From Phocoena phocoena (lineage: Eukaryota > Chordata > Mammalia > Artiodactyla > Phocoenidae): DNA of 64,000 bases. Shown here piece by piece: positions 33,985 through 44,910 of this stretch. The stretch spans positions 139,480,263-139,544,262 of the forward strand of contig NC_089221.1 in NCBI RefSeq assembly GCF_963924675.1. Reading direction: 5' to 3'. The position numbers were made by a program, and so were the translations under genes. The first letter of the stretch is position 1; every line of letters starts with the position of its first letter. The notes below the pieces were generated by a model, which was not told the DNA's origin, did not search any database, and saw only the letters and a program-made list of their open reading frames with translations.

Positions 33985-34740
33985 ACGGCTATATGTATAT
34001 GTGTTCATTTATTTACTCAATCTACTGGGTGATTATTATTCCAGAATCCGTACTAAACTCTGGGGATAAAGTGATAAGCAAAGCAGACAGTCTCTTCCCT
34101 CATAAAGCGAACCATCTAGTAGGGGAGACAGACAATAAAATTAAATAGACAGACATACCTCTTGATTAGTTTTATATCAGAAATGAATAATATAATGTAA
34201 CAGAAGATAGAAGTTGGGGCTACTTAAGGAGTTCAGGAAGTTTCTGTGAGGAGGTAACATTTCAGCAAAGACTGGAAGGAAAAAATAGAGCCAGTAACTG
34301 TGGTAATTGTGTGGTAGTAAGACTATTCTAGGCAGAGGGAATAGCCTGAATCTAGACCCTGAGGCATGAAAAAGTTGAGCATTTTAAGGAATGGATAGAG
34401 TTTTGTGGTTACGACTTAGTAACAGTGAGGTGGAATCAAATGAGGCTAAGAGCTAAAGATCTAACTGCACATTCATAGCCTTGACAGTGAAAGTTAGATT
34501 TACTCAAAAAATTTTAGGAAGGCTTTGGCAAGCTTTAGGCAAAGGATTAATTTCTACCAATTTGTGATTGGTAATAAAAAAAAAATTCTGGTTTCTGTGT
34601 TGAGATTGTATTGGAAGGGTAGAAGTTAAGAGATCATTAAATAGAACATTCTAATAAAGGCAAGAATTGTCAGTGCTTTGGTCTAGGTGCTAAGATAATA
34701 AGATGGATAAAGTGACTACATAGAGGCATCATGATTGAGA
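33985..34740 (-). repeat. LINE-2, reverse orientation, long
   Basis: The plus strand reads in reversed L2 order: 'actaaactctggggataaagtgataagcaaagcagac', 'aggggagacagacaataaaatt', 'gtgaggaggtaacatttcagcaaagactgg', 'ttctaggcagagggaatagcctg', 'ccctgaggcatg'. Confidence 0.82.
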
Positions 34741-34991
34741 ATACTAGTTCATGATTGCTAGATACGATATCTGGTATCAACTCAGTGTCTTAGTCCATCA
34801 CATATGATGCCAAGATCATAACTTTGGTTCCAGATGGTTCTAGGGTTCAAGGGTCCAGAATAAGCCTCATATAGGTTCATATTCAGTAGACATGGGGTGA
34901 CAGTATGGCTGGGTAAACGTAAAATTTTCTCTATTAAATAGATAATTCCTCATACTTATTCATTATAACTCCATGTATCATTCATTTAACA
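34741..34991. other. No feature recognised
   Basis: Unique sequence. Confidence 0.4.
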
Positions 34992-35213
34992 CAGGGATTG
35001 GCAACGTTTCCTTAAGGGATCAGTGAGCAAATAGTTTAGCCTTTGTGGGCCATGCAGTTTCTGTTACAACTACTCAGCTTTGCAGTTGTAGCACCGATGC
35101 AGTCATAGACGTTATGTAATTGAACGTATGTGGCTGTGTTCCAATAAAACTTTATTTATAAAACAGGCAGTAAGCATGATTTGGTTTTGAGGCTGTACTT
35201 TGCAGATCTCTGA
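34992..35213 (+). mobile_element. MER3-like hAT element, second copy
   Basis: Starts CAGGGATTGGCAACGTTTCC, contains 'gcctttgtgggccatgcag', 'gttacaactactcagctttgcagttgtagc', 'tggctgtgttccaataaaactttatttataaaacaggc', and ends near 'tgcagatctctg'. Opposite orientation to 32198-32420. Confidence 0.85.
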
Positions 35214-35479
35214 TTTAGCATATGGGTAGTATACTACCATATACCAGGCTTGTTTTAGTTGAGCATATTATTACCTATATCTCACCTTGTGCTAACATAC
35301 ATCTGGATCATAATTAATATTTAAATACCTTGTGAAATGCTGAAACTGAAATAAACATAGAATGATTTTAAGAACCAGAATAACAGAGATGGTTAAATTT
35401 ATCATGATCCTATTTTTATCAATGAGTTTGAAAACAATTTATGAGTAAAAATGTTTCCCTATCTCAGCCTACTGAAATG
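35214..35479. other. No feature recognised
   Basis: AT-rich unique sequence. Confidence 0.4.
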
Positions 35480-35700
35480 CTATACTCACTTAAAGACCCC
35501 ACTCAAATGCTTATTTTTTTGTGAACTTTCTAGTTCTTTGACCTACTCTCTCTGACAGAGTGATTTTACCTATTCTCTGTGATCTCGCAGATTTAGTTCT
35601 TAGGTACATTATGGAGCTCATCATATTGTATTAAAACTATTTATGTGACTATGTCATTTATCATGTTCCAAGTTTCGGTGAGCACTATTTCTTACTCATC
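35480..35700 (+). repeat. LINE-2 fragment
   Basis: 'aaagaccccactcaaatgctta' and 'cttaggtacattatggagctcatcatattgtatt' match the L2 3' part. Confidence 0.6.
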
Positions 35701-35709
35701 AGTAATTTA

Positions 35710-36245
35710 GTTATCTTTTATTAAAAAATTCTTATTAGATACCAACTGTGTATAGATACCATTCTAAGTGCTGAGGATATAGTAGTGAATAATATAAGCT
35801 TGGTAGTTTTTCTTATAGGGAAACAGATAACCACAAAAGTGAACAAGTATTTTCCATTAAAATTTAAAAGATCCATGAAGAAAATAAAATTATGAGTAAT
35901 TAAAAAGAGTGCTTGGGAGTCTCTTTTAGCTAGGGTGGTCAGGGTAGACCACTTCAAGCTGCTGATAACTGAGGATATTTGAGGATTTGAATTATGAGAA
36001 CGAGGTGGTCAGAGCTATGAGATGGAGCATACCACCTCCCCACAGCTCTCCCTCCAAGCAAACAAAGAAACAAACAAATAAAAAATGGTATTAAAATAGC
36101 AAGTGTAAGGTCCCTGAGATTAAATTGATTTTGATAAGTTATAAAAATAGAAATAAGGACATTACAGTGTAAATGATGAGTTTAAGAAGTAGACAGGAAC
36201 CAGATAATAAAAGCCTTGCAAGCTACCTTGTACAAAGCTGTATTT
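35710..36245 (-). repeat. LINE-2, reverse orientation
   Basis: 'cttattagataccaactgtgtatagataccattctaagtgctgaggatatagtagtg' and 'agggtggtcagggtagaccacttc' are the reversed L2 landmarks. It abuts a plus-strand L2 piece, so two L2 copies face each other tail to tail. Confidence 0.75.
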
Positions 36246-36249
36246 TCCA

Positions 36250-36625
36250 AAAAGCACTACAACGAATAGCCTTTCTCACATGTTCTTCCAAAACTGTGCC
36301 ACTTTCCCCATCAAGAGACAGCATCCATTTCACCTTCACATGAATCTAGGCTGGGCTTTCTGACTGCCTTGAGTAATAGAGTAAGGCAGAAGTAAGACTC
36401 TATGACATTCAAACCATACAAAGATAGGATTTCTGCCTGGTTCTTTCTCAGGATGCTCACCCTTGGAACTCTGCCATCATAACATGAGGAATCTCAGGCC
36501 ACATGAAGAGTCCCTTGTGGAGAGAAACTGGGCTCCTGGCTCTCAGAAATGATTGAGTTCCTAGCCAACAATCAGAACCCAATTGCTGTCTTGGAGAGGT
36601 CTGTTTGCAGCAATAGAAAACTAGA
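36250..36625 (+). mobile_element. MLT1-like MaLR LTR
   Basis: Landmarks: 'catgaatctaggctgggctttctgactgccttgagtaatagagtaaggcagaagt', 'ggaactctgccatcat', 'ctcaggccacatgaagagtccc', and a terminal 'cagcaatagaaaactagaac'. Ancient solo LTR of the ERVL-MaLR group with no internal region. Confidence 0.72.
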
Positions 36626-36854
36626 ACATTTAGTGAGGAGCCAAGTTCACTTCATAATCTGTGCCTGGGACAGATAAGCCCATAATTAAATCAATATGGA
36701 TATTAATGGAATCACAGAGGAACACATGAAGAAACAATAATTTCAGAAAATTCTTCCTCTGTGTAAATGAACTCAGATAATCTCAGCGACACTAATCTTA
36801 GCCATGATTTCTAAGTGTACTTAAATTCAAACATTTGTCATTGTATTTATTATT
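36626..36854. other. No feature recognised
   Basis: Unique sequence. Confidence 0.4.
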
Positions 36855-36985
36855 TTGTAATAGACTTTATTTTTTAGGGCGGTTTTAGCAGAAGGTAAAG
36901 ATATTTCCCATATACCTCCTGCCCCCATTCATGTGGAGCCTCCCCAGTTATCAACCTAATTTCCTCAATTTTGCATTTGGAGACA
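36855..36985 (-). repeat. Old L1M 3' UTR piece, reverse
   Basis: 'agactttattttttagggcggttttagcagaaggtaaagatatttcccatatacctcctgcccccattcatg' is the reversed 3' UTR of an old L1M group. Confidence 0.7.
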
Positions 36986-37039
36986 TCAATTTATATGTTA
37001 TAATTTGGTTACTATAGAAATATGTTGCCTTAAATTATT

Positions 37040-38170
37040 GAATATTTCATATATTTTAAGTACATTTTTATTGAAGCATGACATACCTAATGAAACATGC
37101 ACAAATAATAGATATATAGCTTATGGAATTTCACAAAGAGAACACAACTGTGAAGACATTAAAAAACCAGAACATTACCATTACCTGCAGTCCAGAGTCC
37201 TCTTCATACCACTCGTAATCTCAACTCCTACTCCCAAAATAACCTCTAAATTGACTTTTAACACATAATTTTGCCTGATTTAAAATGTATGTAAATGGAA
37301 GCATACAGAATGTACTTTTTTATGATTTTCATCATGCTGTAGTATAGAGATATATTACATTAATTCTCATTCCTATGCAGTATTTCACTGTATGTATTTA
37401 TCAAAATTGATGTACCATGCTACTCATGATGAACATTATTCCAGCATTATTAAAAAGTACTTCCAGCATTATTAAAAAGTACTTCTACTAGGCACATACG
37501 TAGGAGTAGAACTGCAAGGTTGCAGGCTTCGCATATGTTGTATTTAAGAAGATATCACCAGAGTGGTTGTACTAATCTTACTAATTGATACTTCCACCAT
37601 TAGTGTGTTGAGAGTTCCTAATTATTCCACATTCTCACCAATGCTTGCAGTTGCCAGTCTTTTCATTTTAGGAAATCTGGTGAATATGTAGGGGTATCTC
37701 ATAATGGTTTTATTTGCATTTCCTAATGACTAACGCTGTTGAGCACAGTTTCATATGTTTATTAACTATTTGGATACCTTCTTTTGTGAAATATCAAGTC
37801 TGTCTAGATATTCTACTGCATTATTTGCTGCCTTCTTATTGACTGTAGGATATATATGTATATTTTTCCGAATATATGTCCTTCCTTGCATAAAAGTACC
37901 ACAATTTTTTTCTCTCACTAGTCTCATGACTTTCACTTTCTTCATGATGTCTCTTAATTAACAAGAATTCTTTGCTTAAAAGATAGTCCAATTATGATGT
38001 TTTTTCCTTTATGTTCGTGACTTTTGGAGACCTATTTAGGAAATATTTGTCTATCTCTAGGTAATGAAAAATTTCTGCTATGTTTCCTTCTAGAAATATT
38101 TTACAATTTGATTCACAGTTCATGTAAAATTGATTTTTATATATCGATATCTATTTTTCTCATGTGTATC
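37040..38170 (-). repeat. Old L1M fragment, reverse orientation
   Basis: The plus strand follows reversed L1M 3' UTR into ORF2: 'tttttattgaagcatgacatacc', 'aaatggaagcatacag', 'ctaggcacatacgtaggagtagaactgcaagg', 'cattctcaccaatgcttgcag', 'gcatttcctaatgactaacgctgttgagc'. It contains a 22-base perfect tandem duplication at 37439-37482. Confidence 0.8.
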
Positions 38171-38179
38171 AAATTTATT

Positions 38180-38935
38180 CTATGCCACTTATGAAATGAT
38201 ATCATACGGTATGCTCTTGTGTATGTGTGACTGACATTTTCCACTCAATCTAATGCTTATGAGATTTATCCATGCTATATTATATAATTATAATTCACTC
38301 ATTCTCTTAGCTGGATAATATGCCAATGTATGTATATACTATCATTCATTTATTCATGCTACTTAGAAACACATTTGGGTCACTTCCAGTTTCATGGTGA
38401 ACATATGCACACATTTCAGTGGATACATAGTCAAACTGATGGTTTTGATGGTATGCACATGTTCTGATTTAGCAGATAATGCAGAAGAGCTTCTCAAATG
38501 GTTGAGTAATTTTACAGTCCAAACAGCACTTACAGGCACTTTGAGTTTCTATAATTCATCAGATAACTTAGCGTTTGTCCTGTCTTTTAAATTTTGCTCT
38601 TCTAGTGGTGTGTTGTGGTATTTTTTGCCATTTTAATTTTCATTTCCCTGATAACTAGTGGAGTTGAAGAATCTTTTACATATTTTCTGGCCATTTGGGT
38701 AGCTTCTTTTGAGAAGTGACTATTCAAGACAACTGCCCAATTTTATGTGAGGTTATCTGTCTTTTTGTTATTAATTTTTAAGATTTTTAAATGTATTCTG
38801 GATGCAAATCTTTTATTTGAGATATGTGTTATAAACATATTCTCTTACCAAATAATTTACATTTTTCCCTCTCTTAGTGGTGTTTCTTGATTAGTAAAAT
38901 TTCTAAATTTACTGTATTCTATTTTTTTTCTTTTT
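38180..38935 (-). repeat. Second old L1M/HAL1-like fragment, reverse
   Basis: The order restarts at a 3' UTR position: 'gcttatgagatttatccatgc', 'gggtcacttccagtttcatggtgaac', 'catttccctgataactagtggagttgaagaatc', 'gtctttttgttattaattttt'. This shows a separate copy behind the first one, in the same orientation. Confidence 0.75.
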
Positions 38936-40321
38936 AGCACCTTTATCCAATTAAAAAAAAAACTTTTGCTAACCCCCAAATTGCGCAGCTATTCTCTTTA
39001 TCTTTTCTTTTAAATATTCTACATATTTATAATGAATAAAATATCTTACCTTATATTTTATAAGAGCTAGAATATGTTCTAATAACAGAGTTTTGAACTG
39101 AATAATTCTGAAAACATACAAAATGTGTGTCTGAATCTGCATCCAACTCAACTATCTTCTTTTTACCAGTAAAATATCTTGAAACTACCCACTCCTACAA
39201 AGTTCCTAGAGGATAACTTTTATTTCATGTTTAATATTTGATAAAACTTTCAGATGATCTGAAAATTTGAAGGAGTTGGAATGGCTAGTTCTATAATGAT
39301 CTTTTTTATATCTGAGATTTATTTTGCCAAAAACAGACTAAAGATCCAAAACTGTGTAGTAAACAGAACTGAGAAATGAAAAAAAATATGATTCCTCAAG
39401 GTTCTGGAATTGTCCAAATGCTGCCAAGGTGTTTTATTCTCATTGATTAAAAATTCACCTTTGAAATGTAAACTGTATACAAGTGTGAATTTAACAGAAA
39501 TTAAAAGTATGCCCCCCTTTTAAATGACAGATACACAAGAGATTCACATACAACAGCTGTCTGGTCACTCACACAAACTCCTTATCATTCTCCAACACTT
39601 CAGACTGAGTGATTTTGACTGCCATTTGTTCCAGACCAAAGACTTTAAGACCAGACACAAATGTCTTTTAAATTGAATCTGATTAATATCCCTCAACAGC
39701 ATATTTGTCACTCCTAAAGACTCCACGTATTTTTCTCCAAGGCAAACCTACTCTGAACTGATCTGAAGATGAAATGAGGCATGGTGAATAAGTACTACCA
39801 GATTCTAATGTTACTGAAACTCAGTAATCCTCACTGCTGAAATACAACATTAAGTTCCTGAAGCAGAGACATAAACTAAAATTTTACTTTCTTTTTTTCT
39901 CTCCAAAGCCTGGGTTCACCAAGAAAGGTGTTGACGCCAATGTATAGATTTGATCAGTGAATAAAAAATAACGTGTTAGGTCATAGAGATGCCACTTAGA
40001 AGGAATCCTATTTGACCAAGTTTCCATACAATTCCTAACAGAAACAAGATCAATTTTCTAATTTGGCAATGTTCTGAGAAAGGCAACCCCTCAGTTTTTT
40101 TTCTTAGTGTTTCAAGGTCTCAGTTCTATACTTCTCAGCAAAATGAGTGTTTTAAGCTCTTAAGCTCAAGAACTCTTCCAACCTAAGCAATTACGTTTTC
40201 TCTTTCACGAGTGATCTTTGAGCTTGAAGTGAAAATGGATGGATACCCGTTCACCTTTAAATACCATAAAGATTCACCTTTATAAAAATCATTTTTGCCT
40301 CATGATATCACTAAAATACAA
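38936..40321. other. Unique DNA, no gene seen
   Basis: AT-rich with no repeat recognised. Ends at the left target duplication of the L1 composite (40322-40342). Confidence 0.45.
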
Positions 40322-40342
40322 TTTATTTAGTTTCATGGGAAA
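40322..40342. repeat. Left target-site duplication of L1 composite
   Basis: 21 bases matching 41988-42008 at 19 of 21 positions. Flanking A-rich bases at 40313-40321 also resemble the right side. Confidence 0.88.
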
Positions 40343-41490
40343 GTGAACAAATGAGACCTAGTAAAACTTAAAAGCCTTTGCACAGCAAAGGAAACTATAA
40401 ACAAGATGAAAAGACAACTTTCAGAATGGGAGAAAATATTTGCAAATGAATCAATGGACAAAGGATTAATCCCCAAAATATATAAACAGCTCAGTATTAA
40501 AAAACAAACAACCCAATCCAAAAATGGGCAGAGACCTAAATAGACATTTCTTCAAAGAAGACATACAGATGGCCAAGAAGCACATGAAAAGCTGCTCAAC
40601 ATCACTAATTATTAGAGAAATGCAAATCAAAACTACAATGAGGTATCACCTCACACCAGTTAGAATGGGCATCATCAGAAAATCTACAAACAACAAATGC
40701 TGGAGAGGGTGTGGAGAAAAGGGAACCCTCTTGCACTGTTGGTGGGAATGTAAATTGATACAGCCACTATGGAGAACAGTATGGAGGTTCCTTAAAAAAC
40801 TAAAAATAGAACTACCATGTGACCCAGCAATCCCACTACTGGGCATATACCCTGAGAAAACCATACTTCAAAAAGAAGCATGTACCACAATGTTCAATGC
40901 AGCACTATTTACAATAGCCAGGACATGGAAGCAACCTAAGTGTGCATCGACAGATGAATGGATAAAAATGATGTGGCACATATATACAATGGAGTACTAC
41001 TCAGCCATAAAAAAGAAATGAAATTGAGTTATTTGTAATGAGGTGGATGGACTCATACAGAGTCTGTCATACAGAGTGAAGTAAGTCAGAAAGAGAAAAA
41101 CAAATACTGTACGCTAACACATATATATGGAATAAAAAAAAAGGTTCTGATGAACCTAGGGACAGGACAGGAATAAAGAGGCAGACATGGAGAATGGACT
41201 TGAGAGCACAGGGAAGGGGAAGGGGAAGCTGGGACGAAGTGAGAGAGTAGCATTTACATATATACACTACCAAATGTAAAACAGACAGCTAGCTAGTGGG
41301 AAGCAGCCACATAGCACAGGGAGATCAGCTCAGTGCTTTGTGACCACCTAGAGGGGTGGGATAGGGAGGGTGCGAGGGAGATGCAAGAGTGAGGGGATAT
41401 CGGGATATATGTATACATATAGCTGATTCACCTTGCTATACAGAAGAAACTAACACAACATTGTAAAGCAATTATACTCCAATAAAGATG
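40343..41490 (+). mobile_element. L1 composite, first unit
   Basis: L1 from late ORF2 (ACAAATGAGACCTAG) through a 3' UTR of the same type as 1102-1469 and an end CCAATAAAGATGTT plus a short A run. It is joined directly to a second L1 3' part. Confidence 0.95.
40524..41021 (+). pseudogene. L1 ORF2 C-terminal fragment, 165 codons open
   Basis: The best-preserved ORF2 stretch in the window, covering the C-terminal part of ORF2p downstream of the reverse transcriptase. It keeps the cysteine-rich C-x3-C-x7-H-x4-C motif (CWRGC to WWEC, residues about 60-76), thought to bind nucleic acid, then [14 protein letters not shown] and MEYYSAIKK. One extra A near 41010-41016 shifts the frame and gives an early stop just before the normal C-terminus. 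No RT or endonuclease domain, so it is not functional. Confidence 0.92.
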
Positions 41491-41987
41491 TTAAAAAAAA
41501 TAGACATATGCACCCCAATGTTCATTGCAGCACTATTTACAATAGCCAGGTCATGGAAGCAACCTAAATGACCACTGACAGACAAATGGATAAAGAAGAT
41601 GTGGTACGTAAATACAACGGAATATCACTCAGCCACAAAAAGGAAGGAAATTGGGTCATTTGTAGAGATGTGGATGGACCTAGAGACTGTCGTACAGAGT
41701 GAAGTAAGTCAGAAAGAGAAAAACAAATATTGTATATTAATGCATATACGTGGAATCTAGAAAAATGGTACAGATGAACCGGTTTGCAAGGCAGAAACAG
41801 AGACACAGCTGTAGAGAACAAATGTATGGACACCAAGGGAGGAAAGCAGGAGTGTTGGTGGGATGAATTGGAAGATTGGGACTGACAATATATACACTAA
41901 TATGTATAAAATAGATAACTAATAAGAACCTGCTGCATAAAAAATAAATAAAATAAAATTCAAAAACTAAAATAAAATAAAATAAAA
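41491..41987 (+). mobile_element. L1 composite, second unit (different subfamily)
   Basis: Starts right after the first unit's A run at the ORF2 segment 'gacatatgcaccccaatgttcattgcag', runs to the ORF2 end and a different 3' UTR ('gaaccggtttgcaaggcag', 'taagaacctgctgcataaa'), with a tail of AAATA and AAAAT units. This 3' UTR type is the one I associate with younger cetacean L1s. Confidence 0.93.
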
Positions 41988-42008
41988 TTTACTTAGTGTC
42001 ATGGGAAA
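41988..42008. repeat. Right target-site duplication of L1 composite
   Basis: Pairs with 40322-40342, two mismatches in 21 bases. Confidence 0.88.
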
Positions 42009-42163
42009 TGAAGGAAATGAAAATCAATCCCCTGGAACGTTTTAAGCACTTTTTTCTTAAGCTCACCTAGTAAATATCTCCTCTTTGAAAAGATAAAAGC
42101 ATTTTTTCTATTGATATTACCAGATTCTCAGACTCTGAATGGAACACAGTAAATTCTCTAGAC

Positions 42164-42484
42164 CAGTGCTATCCTACAGAAATATAATGTTAGCCACAAA
42201 TGTGAGCAACATATGTTATTTTACATTTCTAGTAGCCACATTTAATAACATATAAAAAACAGGTAAAATTAAATTTAATAGTATGTTTTATCTAGCCCAA
42301 TATATAACAATATCATTTCAATATGTAATCACTATAAACTATTAATAAGGTATTTACTTTTTTGGATACTAAGTATTTAAAATCCAGTGTGTTTTACACT
42401 TCCAGCACAAGTAATTTGGAATAGCTACATTTTAAGTGTTCAGTAGTCACATGTATTTGGTGGTTACCAAATTGGGCAGTGCAA
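42164..42484 (+). mobile_element. hAT-Charlie MITE (MER33/MER30-like)
   Basis: Starts CAGTGCTATCCTACAGAAAT and ends near TTGGGCAGTGCAA, inverted ends of a hAT element. The interior carries 'ttctagtagccacatttaataac', 'gcccaatatataacaatatcatttcaatatgtaatc', 'ccagtgtgttttacacttccagcac'. CTCTAGAC and CTGTAGAA at the borders may be a degraded 8-base duplication. Exact family name uncertain. Confidence 0.82.
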
Positions 42485-43615
42485 CTGTAGAATATTTGCA
42501 GAAACACGTGGAATAAAACCTAGTCTTTTATATATCTATAGTCTTTTTATGTCTATTTTTTCCAATTGTTCTTTCTGCCTTTCTTTTCTTTTTAAGTCAC
42601 CAGTCTTTTTTAGCTCTTTTCTTTTTTAGATACACCAAACTGATCTCTATTTTCCTTTAAACTAGCAAAAGAGACTACTGGAATTATACAATTCTGATCA
42701 AAAGACATGAATTCTAAGGCAAATATTGAATTGCTTATAATTATTGATTATTAGTTTGTTTTAAAGTTTTCTTTTAATAGTAATTTTTTTTCTGCCTAGG
42801 ATAAAGCTATGCCCATCATTCATAAAGAATTTAAGCAAATTAATTTGACTCAGTAAGTTTCAGGTTTCCACTCCTAATGCAGAGAAACAATATTTTTTCA
42901 TAGGATTGTTCTAAGAATTTGGTGAAGTCATGCTTATATACCTAGTTTAGGATCTGATACATTATAAGCACTTATTTAACACAAATAGACATGCTTATCG
43001 TTTTCTAGGTATTTTTCATAAACTGGAAAGCACAGTGTTTTCTTTGTGCTTTACAGTGAGAAGCAAAAAAGATATAATAAGCTACTCCAATTCACACACC
43101 TACTAAACAGAAATCACATCTTTTCAAAATATTCCTCCGCTCAAATAGCAATGCCTCACTGACCTTTTTAAACATAATAATTCCATTCACATTCAGAAAA
43201 CTGACATTTTTCCACTTCACTCTGAACTTTTTCACTGCGTTGTACAGGAAATTCAACTTCAAGACCAGATTTTAAGGTAACTTTCGACCCAATAAAACCT
43301 AATTACAATGCTATATAAAATTTCATTTTCAAAATTTTTTTAGTAAAAGAGAAATAACTCATTTAAAATATATTAAAGTTCTCAACCAGTCAATAATTTC
43401 AATTAACTTGAGATGTTTTCCTGATTACACTAGAGAAATGAGAGGGTGCAGTGCAATCTATCTCATTTGGATCTCATAAAGATTATTTCTGTCATTTTTA
43501 TCTAATTCTGCTTATATCACCCTTCTACCCACTCCAAATCCATTCTTCACCCGGAGAAGCACCCAGAGTCGCACCCAGAGTCATCTTTTCAAAAGCAAAA
43601 ATCAGATGTCCTTCA
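42485..43615. other. Unique DNA, no gene seen
   Basis: AT-rich and unassigned, with T-rich stretches at 42570-42660. Confidence 0.45.
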
Positions 43616-43781
43616 TATATCAGAGACCTCACATTACTTTCAGAATGAAACCCAAACACCCTAAAGGGCCCCACTGATCAGTTCCAGTCCTACTGAACTC
43701 ATTTCCCATCAGTTACCACTGCAGCTCCTTCATTACACCCATCCATACTGGCCTTCTTTCTCTTCAAAATCTCCATGCTTG
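43616..43781 (+). repeat. LINE-2 body, left of SINE insertion
   Basis: 'cagaatgaaacccaaacaccctaaagggccccactgatcag', 'gcagctccttcattacacccatccatactggcc' are L2 body landmarks. The same L2 seems to resume at 43995 and 44615. Confidence 0.75.
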
Positions 43782-43978
43782 GGCTTCCCTGGTGGCGCAG
43801 TAGTTGAGAGTCCGCCTGCCGATGCAGGGGACACAGGTTCGTGCCCCGGTCCGGGAAGATCCCACATGCCGCGGAGCAGCTGGGCCCGTAAGCCATGGCC
43901 GCTGAGCCTGCGCGTCCGGAGCCTGTGCTCCGCAACGGGAGAAGCGGAACAGTGAGAGGCCCGCGTACCACACACAAA
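43782..43978 (+). mobile_element. CHR-1 tRNA-derived SINE
   Basis: Full-length SINE with the same head as 29768. B-box-like GGTTCGTGC at about 43837-43845, and end GCGTACCACACACA plus A's. Perfect 16-base target duplication AAAATCTCCATGCTTG at 43766-43781 and 43979-43994. Short overlapping frames on both strands here are SINE sequence, not genes. Confidence 0.96.
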
Positions 43979-43994
43979 AAAATCTCCATGCTTG

Positions 43995-44204
43995 ATGCTC
44001 AGGTGAGGTGTTTACACTTGGCTATGTTCTTTGCCTGTAATATTCTACTCTCTCTCTTTTTTTTAAACATGGAAAGGTACTCATGATTTATTGCTGAATA
44101 AAGAAAGCAAGTTACAGAACATGATTTATTAAAATAAATGTGCAAAGTTATCTTTGGGATATTAAAATGGGAAAGCATGAGTTTTCATTTACACCAACAT
44201 ATAT
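43995..44204. other. L2 remnant and unassigned DNA
   Basis: 43995-44060 ('ggctatgttctttgcctgtaatattctac') fits the L2 continuing from the left. 44065-44204 is AT-rich and unassigned. Confidence 0.45.
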
Positions 44205-44600
44205 ATATATATTTTTTTGTAACATCTTTATTGAAGTATAATTGCTTTACAATGGTTAGTTTCTGCTTTATAACAAAGTGAATCAGCTACACATATACAT
44301 ATGTCCCCATATCCCCTCCCTCTTGCGTCTCCCTCCCACCCTCCCTATCCCACCCCTCTAGGTGGTCACAAAGCACTGAGCTGATCTCCCTGTGCTATGC
44401 AGCTGCTTCCCACTAGCTATCTATTTTACGTTTGGTAGTGCATATATGTCCATGCCACTCTCTCACTTTGTCTCTTTCCTTTCCCCCTCCCCATGTCCTC
44501 AAGTCCATTCTCTATGCTTGTGTCTTTATTCCTGTCCTACCCCTAGGTTCTTCAGAACTTTTTTTTTTTTTTTAGATTCCATACATATGTGTTAGCGTAC
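44205..44600 (-). mobile_element. L1 3' UTR, reverse orientation
   Basis: Reversed 3' end: 'aacatctttattgaagtataattgctttacaatgg', the pyrimidine-rich 'cctccctcttgcgtctccctcccaccc', 'gctgatctccctgtgctatgcagctgcttccc', stopping in the end of ORF2 near 'tagcgtac'. Strongly similar in reverse to 41022-41490. A run of T at 44560-44573 lies near the ORF2/UTR border. Confidence 0.95.
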
Positions 44601-44614
44601 TCTCTCTTAATTAA

Positions 44615-44910
44615 CATGCTGTTCTAATTTCAAATGTCACCTCCTCAGAAACTTTTTCTCTGACCGAACTACCTAAAGAAACAACCTAATTAAAATCTGA
44701 ATTATCTTTTACCCACATCCCATCATTCTCTAACCTATTACTGTTTTCTTTATGGCTACTTTCACAATCTGAAACTCTTATGTATTTGTTGACCTATTTA
44801 AGGGATTCATCCCTCTCCCTGTCCAATTTAATATAAATCCTTCAGGGAAAAGACCACATACATCCTATTCCTCACTGAATCCCTGCACCTAGGGGACTTT
44901 GTTTAATTAA
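44615..44910 (+). repeat. LINE-2 3' end
   Basis: 'aatgtcacctcctcagaaactttttctctgacc', 'ttcagggaaaagaccacatac', 'tccctgcacctagggg' and an AT-rich end. Confidence 0.8.

Noticed and set aside
43699..44086. Several overlapping frames with repeated peptides (also at 29568-30081 and 56248-56780)
   Set aside because: All are translations of CHR-1 SINE copies. The same peptides recur at each SINE.
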